DNA from: Kingdonia uniflora
Taxonomy: Eukaryota > Streptophyta > Magnoliopsida > Ranunculales > Circaeasteraceae
DNA length: 64,000 nt
Direction of reading: 5' to 3'
Assembly: GCA_014058105.1 (NCBI GenBank)
Contig: JACGCM010002285.1
Location: 682,001 to 746,000, forward strand
A program made the position numbers and the translations under genes. Positions 24,425-33,637 of this stretch are shown here, piece after piece. Within the stretch, counting starts at the first letter, position 1; every line of letters starts with the position of its first letter. Below the pieces are notes generated by a model. That model was given only the letters and a program-made list of their open reading frames with translations. It was not told the origin of the DNA and did not search any database.

Positions 24425-25400
24425 TAAATTTTATGTGCTAGGTATTTAATGTATTTTGAAAAATTAAGTCAAAACAATTCTTATAAATCAATGATCTAGG
24501 AATAAACATAAATATTTAATAGTAAAGGCAAGGAATTAAATGATACAAGCAATTGTTCACCCTGTGGAAACTCCTTACTAAGGGGAAAAACTATAGGTCG
24601 TTGTCGATGAACACAATAACTAAAAATCTACTAATCAAAAAGAGATTAATCTAAATTACACTTACAAACTCGATAACACTGTCTCGTGATTATTTCTCTT
24701 TTAATACAAGCTCATGCCCTATCGCTTTCATTCTCGCAACGACTCTCCTTCGTTCTCACAACGACTCTTTTTATTCTCGCAATGACTCTTCTTCGTTCTC
24801 TCAACGACTCTCCTTGAACTCACAACAAGGAACACCCTTCTTGAATCACTCCAGAACAATATGTGGGAAGTAGGATAAACTAACTCAACATCAATCTCAA
24901 GGTTTTAAGGTTTTGATTGATATTAAATTGACTCTCTGATAAAGGAAATTGAGCCCTTTCCAAAATAACTTTATGCCAAAGAAAAGGGAAAAAGAGAGAG
25001 GAAGAAAAAAAAGTAATGTTCGCTTAGATTATGTTTCAACTTTTCTCGAGACTCGTTCAAACGAAACCTAAGGCCGTTCAAGCGACCTTTTGACAACCCT
25101 CAGGAATTTTGGCCCAGGAGCCCAGGTCGTTCGAACGAGACCAAAGGTCATTCGAACAAAATTCCCAGAATTCATTTGAACGAGATCTTGGGTCGTTCGA
25201 ACGAGATTCTCAAAATATTTTAAAAAATTTAGAAAAACATTTTTGGCTCTCTTTATCAGAGTTTTAATTACTTAACCAACTTACCTTCTTAGTCGTTGGT
25301 TGATAGAAGATTGTATGATGGTCTTCATCCGGTCACTGTCTTCGACTGAGATAACAACGAACATTTACATACACGAAATGAGACAAACCAAAACCTTTCA
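24425..25400 (-). repeat. 5' LTR of C2
   Basis: About 976 bp, ends TA(A)...TTTCA on the plus strand, collinear with 19209-20109. At about 25060-25210 it holds a cluster of palindromic TCGTTCGAACGA-type motifs separated by 20-30 bp. A run of CTCGCAACGACTC-like units lies near 24730-24815. Confidence 0.85.
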
Positions 25401-25534
25401 GAGCAAACTGCTCCAAAGTTGAGAAAACTTAGTGGAGATCATGAGCAAATATTAATCGTGTTGAATGATGTTGTTAAAATCATCAGAGAATCGTGACCAA
25501 ATTTTTGCGTTGATCTCCATTTTTTATGCTATAA

Positions 25535-25887
25535 GAGCATTTATAGTCGACTCCTCAAATATTAGCCACCAAATTTGGCTTTATTTGCTAATAAAAGTAA
25601 AAAAAAAAATTACTACATCTGACTCCTCAAAAAGTATTCGTCAAATGCCAGAAGTTAACTATTCTATAAAATCTTTAATTTTTGGGCAGATTTTGTTTCA
25701 TTAAATTTGGTTTGAAGAGTGGAAAAAAAAAATTGATTTGAAGAGTAAAAAAAATAGTCAAATTTGATGAACAAATATGACTTTAGACAATTTGACTTTA
25801 ATTTGGTGAGTCGGATGTAGGTGTTTTATAGAGATTTGGCTCTCTAAATTTGACTTTAAGCCAATATAGAGAGTTGACTAGAGATGC
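25535..25887. mobile_element. MITE, Tourist-like (353 bp)
   Basis: The left end GAGCATTTATAGTCGACTC and the right end GAGTTGACTAGAGATGC are inverted repeats. TAA target duplication at 25532-25534 and 25888-25890. The interior has inverted copies of an AAATTTGGCT-like motif. No coding capacity. Confidence 0.85.
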
Positions 25888-25890
25888 TAA

Positions 25891-27256
25891 AATTAATATG
25901 TTTTTCTTCTCCAACTATTTCTGTATAATATGATCTTGTGCCAGGCTTGCAGTGCCCCTATTAAAGTATACCATTCCAGCTATGGGCTTAAAACATAAAC
26001 TTCTTTTTCGCAAATATAACAATTTCGTTACTTGGGGAACAAAATTCTACATATTATTTTGTTGGGAAATTATTGAAATTGGTATAGCCGCTAAAACATC
26101 CAGTATTCGCCTAACTGATTGACGGATACAAGTAGGTTCACTAGACGAAGAAGGCACAAAGTAGCTTAACTTTTTAAGGTTGAATTTTTTTTCATTAGGC
26201 TCAAATATTCCAACCCTTGTCCAACCAGAAGAAATAAGCATGTGTTAAGAAAAAACAAGATTTTTACAATTCAATTTCAGTATTGAGCTTTCAGGTCCAA
26301 CATTGAGTTTCGGAATCAGCAAAAAAAAATATGGACCCTAAGTAATTAACACTTGACGGGGACCTAATTTCCTGCCCCAACAAGATTCACTACGTGTCAT
26401 TATTTTAACAAAGTGACACACTAGGCCTGCTTGTCAAACAACTGGGGGGAGTGTTTTCACATTCACACTGTACTTCTTTTTTTTACTCATTTGAAACATT
26501 TTATTTATTTTTATACCAAAATGTCTCCTCCTACCCTCATTCTTTCCCACACTCTTTCAATCCATTGCAGTTTATTCTCCTTCTGTAATAGTAGAAGAAG
26601 ATTGAAGATCTTAAAAAAAAATGAGGGAATTACAACCAAAGACTGGAGTTATTGGATTGCTTCTAAATAGGTATCTTCTTTTCATCTTCTCCACGCTTAA
26701 TATGCAATTAGGGTTACCGTTCCTTATTTAATAACTTTATTTCTCTAATTGGTCTCTAACAATTTGGGTAATGTTCGATCAACTGATCTCTCAATCTTCT
26801 AAGGGTACTTAATTTGGAGTCGTGATATTTTATGGAACTCCATACTTTGGTTCCAATCTCATTCTCTCACTCTAGCAATGTTTTCTCCCCTTGAATTTTT
26901 CCAGCCCATTTTCCATATCTCAATTAGGTTTAGGTACTTTGGGATTCTATATTGAGAAATCTTGACAATACCCCATCGCTAGTAGATTTGAAAAAAGTGA
27001 GAGGCACATGAGGGATAATAGAGGGAGAGATATCAAAAAGTTGGGTCATCGGTCAATCCCAATTTGGGTCCCAAGTCAAATATGTCACAAACTTTGTATC
27101 TAAAGGTTAATTTTAGATTTGTATCGGGAGTTATAGTTCAAATTACTCTTCTTTTTTTTATTTTTTCTTTTTTTGTATATGAAATTTATATGTACTATTG
27201 CTTTCAAATCTTAAATGAAAATCACGGTTCACCCAAGTTCGATTTCGACTAATCTC
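25891..27256. other. Intergenic DNA, nothing recognised
   Basis: AT-rich. The frames at 26047-26241 (minus, 64 aa) and 26431-26670 (plus) have no known motif or splice context. No repeat boundary was found. Confidence 0.4.
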
Positions 27257-27259
27257 TAA

Positions 27260-27648
27260 GAGCATCTCCAACAGCATGGTATATTGTTACACTTTTTACA
27301 TACTTTTGCAAAAACCTCTTCCAACAGGGGTATGGTGTTCAGCATACTCAACCCCATACTCTTCCAAAGTATGCAAATCTGGAAGTTGGAGAGTGGTATA
27401 TGCATACTACTTTTGTGGGTCCCTTACAAATATTTCTTCTTTTTCTTTCTTTTCCCTCTCTAATAAAAAAATATTGTGGGTCCCAATTTTAATAAAAATC
27501 TTTTCTCTCTCACATAAAATAGCATTGTGGGTCCAAATTTTAATAAAAAATTGAATTTGGAGAGAAATCTATTGGAGCAAAGTGGTATGCTATTCTGGAT
27601 ACTAGTATTCAAAACTGGAATATCATACATTCTCTGTTGGAGATACTC
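27260..27648. mobile_element. MITE, Tourist-like (389 bp)
   Basis: The left end GAGCATCTCCAACAG and the right end CTGTTGGAGATACTC are inverted repeats. TAA target duplication at 27257-27259 and 27649-27651. Inside it, GTGGGTCCCAATTTTAAT-type blocks are repeated at about 27476 and 27531. The frame at 27276-27554 is not a gene. Confidence 0.85.
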
Positions 27649-28007
27649 TAATAAAACATTTCAATGGGGAACTTTATAAGTAAAGCAAAGAGATATTTTT
27701 GTAATCTCAAATAGGTTTTAATATGGTTTATATTATATGATTTATATTTTTGGTGTTCGAAGGATGTGGAGCCCATGAACCAACTAATTATCTAGCCACA
27801 AAAATCCCCCAAAATCATACAAAACAAAAATGGGAATTCTCTTTCCTTGAGAGTAAATCCCCCCCCCCCCTCTCTCTCTCTCTCTCTTAAAATCCATTTC
27901 TCTCTTACAAAGCTTAATCGAGATCAGAAGGTTAAAGACTCAAACTCCTTCGCTCATCAATCTCAATTTCAAACCAACTCTCTTAGACTCAAAAATTATC
28001 ATCATCA

Positions 28008-28297
28008 TCAGTTATAAACGACAGTATCAGAGTCTTGGAGTGGGACAAAGTCTGTGATTCGGTTACGTCCTTCGCCAGGACATCTCTAAGTCGATAAGCA
28101 ACAAAGGTATCTATCTCTCATTAGGACTTCTCTCATTTGGTGATTGTAATTAATCCATCTCACAGGCACAACTATGGTCATTAGATCAGAGCTTCGTAGA
28201 GAGCAAAAGACTTTTAGCGGAAACTAATGCGGTCGTGGAAATGATCAACTATGGTGGTAGTGGGGAAATGGACTTCAGTGGCATTGATGTGGCACTG
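28008..28297 (+). pseudogene. MutS2-like gene fragment (two exons)
   Basis: The first part (28008-28106) reads SIRVLEWDKVCDSVTSFART and, after a 59-bp GT-AG interval, the second (28166-28297) reads AQLWSLDQSFVESKRLLAET then FSGIDVAL. This matches the N-terminal start of plant MutS2 proteins, the MutS-family ATPases without a mismatch-recognition domain. The first exon ends SLSR-stop-ATK where family members have a Glu, so the frame is closed by TAA. The ATPase and Smr regions are absent. The fragment is preceded by a TC-rich leader (27870-27895) like a 5'UTR. Whether it is a captured fragment or the remains of a full gene cannot be settled here. Confidence 0.7.
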
Positions 28298-28688
28298 GTA
28301 ACAATATTCTTCTTTTCATTATCAAATATCAACTAATAATATTGCCCAATTCACCAGTTTAGTCCTTATGGATTGAATGTTTATGCATATCCACAAAATT
28401 ATTTTGAGTATATGTGCTACAGGATCAACAAATATTAAGTTATTGGTGCTCCAGAATGTAACATTGTTTAGTTTACACGGGTTATAACAGTTTTACTATA
28501 TTTGCAACGTGTTTCTGTTTCTTCCGAGTTTGTTGAACATTATCCAAATTGTGCGCTATCCACATTAATAGTAGCATGGAAAATTGGTAACTGTATATGT
28601 GGAGGTTATATTAGGATTCAGGGAGCATGTGATTACTTCAGTTGTACTAGTCATATATGTTGAAAGTTGTATGACTGTATAATAAGAA

Positions 28689-29310
28689 TTTAAAGCGCTA
28701 GATGAAGATCTTGGGAAAGACAGCGTTGAAGCCTATCGTGATGAAGTAAGTATATATGTGTCTTAGACAAGTTTTTTTTTGTTCATTATTAACTTGAGAC
28801 GTCGGGCAAATATGTAAAGGTCTAAATATCTTCATATATTCAACCTTGAATACTATGTGTGTATATAAGGCAAACTCTGAAGGTTATGTGCGTATATAAA
28901 GTCCAAAGGCAGTGGCTAAGCACCTCAATATAAGGCAAACTCTGAAAATGGGGTCATAAACTCTGAGAATGGGGAAATGTTTGGCCTGAAAATATCAAGG
29001 ATCGACCTGTTTGAGGTCCATCAAAATTTGGAGATCCTAAGCGGCAGCCTTGCTTGCTTATGCCAGAGCTGGGCCTATGTTTACACTTATATGGTTAATT
29101 ATACTGGAAGATGTTATGCGTGTGCAGATCTTATTGGACCTGATCTTGCATAATGCCCTTATGTTAATAAAACGGTCAAGAATTTTCTCTTATGTTTTCT
29201 GTATAGTTGACAGATCTTTTTCTTATAATCTTGCAGGTTTGGATTTTAATAAAATTGCTGAACTTAACTTTGAGCAATTTGGATCAATGGATGGCAACAA
29301 CAAAGGTTAA
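28689..29310 (+). pseudogene. Unidentified exon-like pieces downstream of the MutS2 fragment
   Basis: Two short exon-like segments continue on the same strand. 28689-28746 reads ALDEDLGKDSVEAYRDE before a GTAAGT donor. 29238-29310 reads GLDFNKIAELNFEQFG then SMDGNNK after a TTGCAG acceptor. Neither resembles MutS2 as I know it, and I do not recognise them. They may come from a different gene, which would make the locus chimeric, or be chance. Confidence 0.35.
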
Positions 29311-29455
29311 AATTTTTATCGAATATGTTCTTAGGCAAATTTTTTGCTCATATAATTGGAAAAAGAATCTAGCATACCTTAGTTATTATCCCACAATACC
29401 TTGTAATTTACCTTTATGACTTGTTGTTTAAGAGCATGTAAGTATGTGCACCTTT

Positions 29456-29815
29456 TGACATGGACCAACTTCAATTCAAGCTTGGTATGTGCGGCACTCA
29501 AGGCACCCACCTCAAGTAAGCCACATTATTCGTCTCTTTCAATCGCTTTTAGAACACAATATCACATAACATCGCATAATCTCAAGGCAACATAAACACA
29601 GTGCAAAGGCTATTTGAAACATCATTTTATTCATTTATCAATAACAAATTACAAAGCTTTTTATTCCTTTTCGGATGTATCGGAGTCAAGTCCTCTATAT
29701 ATATAACTACTAAGGAAATAACTAAGAACCAAAAGGAAACATCAAAGTTGGAAACGAAGCGTACTCCCCCTTTTGGCTAACCTAAGTTTTACAAAAATAA
29801 ACAAAACTTTATACA
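29456..29815 (-). repeat. Truncated LTR, same family as 593-1009
   Basis: Matches the first 360 bp of the 593-1009 LTR in the same orientation: TGACATGGACCAACTT at the left, GCGGCACTCAAGGCACC further in, and GAAACGAAGCGTACTCCCCC near 29752. The last 60 bp, including the TGTGACGCCC terminus, are missing where LINE sequence begins. Confidence 0.8.
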
Positions 29816-29821
29816 TACTCA

Positions 29822-31270
29822 AATTAGAAAACTCACCTTTTGCGCTTTCATCTCCCATATATGGGGAGAAGGGAATAATAAAATTTTTGAGAGCATTAGT
29901 AATTCTGCTCCGTTCATCGTTCAAAATATCATTCTTGATGTTAGGACTAAACTTGCTTGTAGTAAAGCTGTTATTGAAGATACTAGTGAAAATAGAATCT
30001 GCTTGCAGGATTGGAACCTTCTGAACTGCCTTAAGACTATAGAACCTATTTTTTGCAAATGGAAGAAACCTCATACTGGTTTCCATGCTATTAATACAGA
30101 TGGATCACTTTCTGAAGTTGGAGGATTTGGAGCAATGTTGAGAACAGAAGAAGGGATTGCAGTTAAAGCCGTGGCTGGTAGAGTGCGAGCTCAAAGTGTA
30201 ATCATCCATGAACTTCAGGGCATTGAAGCTGGCTTACTGCTTGGGCTGAGGATGGAAATTGAGAAAGTCATCCTATTTACTGATTCTGAGGAAGCTTACC
30301 ACCTACTCTCTAAGGAAGGGAAGCCTCCTTGGCGGGTTAAAAGAATTGTAGAGAGGATAAAGAAGTTGATGCTTAGATTTGTTTCATGCTTAATGGAACA
30401 AGTGTTCAGAGAAGCGAATGCAGCTGCTGATTTTCTGTCAAAAATTAAACCTATGGATGGTTTTATTGAAATGGATCCTTCTGAATTCTCTCATGAGATG
30501 TTGGTGATTGTTGATGAGGATGCTGCGGGGAAGCCCTACATGAGACTATGATCATTGAAAATCAGATTATTTATATTGTGATTCAGACTGGCTTTGGGTG
30601 TAGATGCTGCCTGCTTCAGTACTTGTTTGGTCTTGTTAAGTTATTTGGTCTTGTAATGACGAGGATTGCTGCCTGCTGGTTCATTTTCTGCTTTTATCCT
30701 TTTTGCTTCTCTGTCAAGGATGCTGGTTCAACAGTGGAGGCCTTATTGGGGCAGTTATGAAGAGGATTGTTGCCATTTCATTTTATGTCCCGTTTTTTTT
30801 TTACCACTCTTTCAAGGATGCTAGGTTCAGTAATGGGAGGCCTGGTCATCAGAATTGTCGGGGCAGTGATAAGAGATGGTCTGAAAGTTAGTATGCTGAG
30901 TTCTTGGAGTAGGTGGCCTTGTCCCTTTGAAGCTCTTATCTGCTGCCTTCATTACAACTACTATCATGTGGTCTGCTGCTGCTTTAAAGTCATGGTATTG
31001 TACTATACTTGTTGCTGTTGCTCCGCTTTGACTATGGCTATAAGGAGTTCATTTTAAGTTCCTTTGCTGAAGACTTGAAATCCATTACACACTAGTGCTG
31101 CAAATTCTTTTTGTCTTGTAGATTCTGTAGGTCATTTGCTTTGTAGTTTTTTCCTCGTATTTTTCTTTTTGAACTTCTCCGCATAGAGAGTTCTCTTTTG
31201 TATATTCTGTTGATCTATTAAGCAGTGGGGTCTGCTTTCAACCCCTGCTTACCTTCCAAAAAAACAAAAC
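29822..31270 (+). mobile_element. LINE 3' end with RNase H domain
   Basis: Plus-strand end of a non-LTR retrotransposon ORF2. An open frame running in from about 29832 carries the zf-RVT tail block (HIWGEGNNKIFESISNSA). It continues to 30551 as an RNase H domain: NTDGSLSEVGGFGAMLR, HELQGIEAGLLLGL, LFTDSEEAYHLL and FREANAAADFLSK, with the Asp, Glu and Asp that normally bind metal. The reverse transcriptase and endonuclease are gone, as in typical 5'-truncated LINEs. A 0.7-kb 3'UTR follows, with an internal duplication of about 100 bp (30655-30870), ending in an A-rich tail near 31258-31270. The 240-codon frame is open, so the copy is not very old, or it is an RNase H-type host gene derived from a LINE. 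Confidence 0.8.
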
Positions 31271-33637
31271 TTTCTCAACAATACTAATAGGCATTTGACA
31301 TGAAAACTGAGTTGCAAGTTGCAACCAAAAGTGACATTTTCTTTTCTTGTGGTGGGCAATCAATCATATATCCTAAACACAAAATTGTCATGATCCATTC
31401 TTTTTTCTAGGGGTCCATGAAAACATCAATGGTAATAAATAGACCTTTGAAGATTATGATTGAGATGATTTAAAGTGGTACATGACACATGAGAACAATA
31501 TACGCGTTTATTACATTTGATACCTAATTTTTGCATTGAATTTGCTAAGGAGAGATGCTTAAGCTTGTTTCTTTTTGGATATAATCGTGAATAACTATTC
31601 TTGTAGATGCATTTTTGTCGAAGACCTATCAGTCAGTGGTTTTTGTGAAAACTGATAGAGAAAATAATACACAGTACAGGAACCAAAAGACACTCTGCAT
31701 TTAACACTAAAACAAAATGACAGTATGCTTCTGCCAAATTATAGTCCATGTAAGCTCAGACTAAATTTTTTTTATAAAATTTAAGACATGAGAAAATGCA
31801 ATCCAAGATCGGTACCCATACAATTAATACCCTTTCTTCCCAAAAAATTAAAACTAAACGTAAAACATAAGGAAAGAAAATAATCTCCATAAAAGCACTG
31901 TTAATATAGAAAAGATATAAATTATATCAAACAGGATACGAGCAGAACAATTTCAGAGCAAATTCTTTCTCAGGAATTAATACTTGAAAGCAAAATACAC
32001 TGCATTCAGAGCTGCTCTCAGGTAGATAACATATTAACATATGCTTCATTTGGTAAACATAATCAGCTCAATATATGTGTTCAAGCGTAGATGGCAAAAA
32101 CTAAATAAATATGATCTTATGCTGCTCTAGATATGGGTGGATACAATATTAACATATTAACATATTAATATGCTAACATATGCTTCATTTGGTAAACATA
32201 ATCAGCTCAATATATGTGTTCAAGCGTAGATGGCAAAAACTAAATAAATATGATCTTATGCTGCTCTAGATATGGGTGGATACAATATGTTCTAAGCTCT
32301 AGACATACTGAAACCCTCCATTCTAAAGTACAGAATATTTTATGTCTTTAGGATTATAGAATGTAGCTACCAAAAAGTGCTTATAAAAGTATGGAAAAAT
32401 AATAATAATCAGAAAGCACTTGGACAAGATTCAGAACAATAAGAAATGGCAATATAAGCAATCACTGTCTGTTTCTATTACTTAATGCTTATGATGAAGG
32501 AAAATAAATAAGTAATATAATGTGGACAAGAAAACACGGCATAATGTAGTTGAGCCCATACATATGAATCAATGTCTCTATTCATTCCCCACAAATAATA
32601 TTTTGATATTTCGCATATATCATTGTCACAAATAAATTTATCAAGGACTATACCATAATGATAGATAACAATTGATTAAGACCCAGTTTGTTATCTTAAC
32701 CGGTAGCTTATAACTTCAAGATGTGCTACGGGCATGAATCGATCTCAGGTGCCTGGTAATAACTCCCACATATCTAACCAACTAGGATACAGATAGACTT
32801 CATATTTTTTTCACCAACTACTAATCTCGATTAGGTATACATAGTAAACGCCTAAATGTGAGTTATCAATAACACCATGGGCTAACTGACATGTCATACT
32901 AGTGTACTAGGTTCCATACAAGGTTATATACTAATCTATTGTCATTAGTACGCTCTCCTCGTCTAGAAGGTATAAGAGTTACGTGGGTGTTAGGATTAAC
33001 ACTATTCCATCATCTAGAAGTTAATACGTTTTAGGGTCATATACTAACCTGTTATCATTAGTTGGCTCTATCGTCTAGAAGGTATAAGAGTGGCATAGGC
33101 TTTATAAGGATATGCTAAAATAGCTTTATGATGAAGATATATCAAGTTTTTTAATAAAATGTAGAGGTAATAATGGTTTCTCCATCATGAAATATTGACT
33201 AATAAAAGTAAATTATACTTTATCAGCTACTTGATGGATTTGGATCTGTGAGACCAGAAGTAGGACACATTTAAGTTAAGATCTATTGGATCAACATGAT
33301 GAAGCTTTGACTAATAAAAATTAACTCCACCTTCTATATCATAAAATACCAAGAGTACTTGTTGATTTACTTCTTCTAACAAAACCCCAATATGGTAACC
33401 AACAAACTCAAAAGAACAAGGCAAAATCTAAAATCAACATACATTGATCGCTAACAAGAATAATGTTTGAAGAACAGATAAATAGAAACAGCACAACAAA
33501 ATGAAGATAAAGTACTCCTACCAGAGTAAGGGAAGGAAATACCAGAGCGCCAACAGCCACCAATAGAACTAATAATATAGAATGAAACAAAGAACTTTTT
33601 CTTCACCTTCTTCTTCACAGCAACATCTTCATAAGAA
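31271..33637. other. Intergenic DNA and 3' flank of the MCTP gene
   Basis: No gene recognised. It holds the third copy of the dispersed repeat (31268-31360, minus), a perfect tandem duplication (32035-32288), and two diverged units near 32929-32996 and 33041-33100 sharing CGTCTAGAAGGTATAAGAGT. The stretch nearest 33637 must contain the MCTP 3'UTR. Confidence 0.5.
32035..32288. repeat. 115-bp perfect tandem duplication
   Basis: Units 32035-32149 and 32174-32288 look identical base for base, with a period of 139 bp. The 24-bp spacer is built from TAACATATTAACAT-like repeats, which could have driven slippage. No mutations between units suggests a very recent event or an assembly effect. Confidence 0.9.

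Larger units (their letters stand above)
19209..25400 (-). mobile_element. Copia-type element C2, gag-protease only
   Basis: LTRs at 19209-20109 and 24425-25400 bound a 4.3-kb interior. Flanks gaaca (19204-19208) and gagca (25401-25405) are a 5-bp target duplication with one mismatch. On the minus strand the order is 5' LTR, a perfect primer site (24421-24410), gag and protease relic (24346-22377), 2.2 kb with no recognisable pol, polypurine tract (20120-20110) and 3' LTR. With no integrase, reverse transcriptase or RNase H it could only have moved with help from another element, or it lost pol after insertion. Confidence 0.85.

Noticed and set aside
29050..29419. Plus-strand frames of 86 and 70 aa
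   Set aside because: Low-complexity AT-rich frames spanning likely intron sequence; only the 29238-29310 part looks exon-like.
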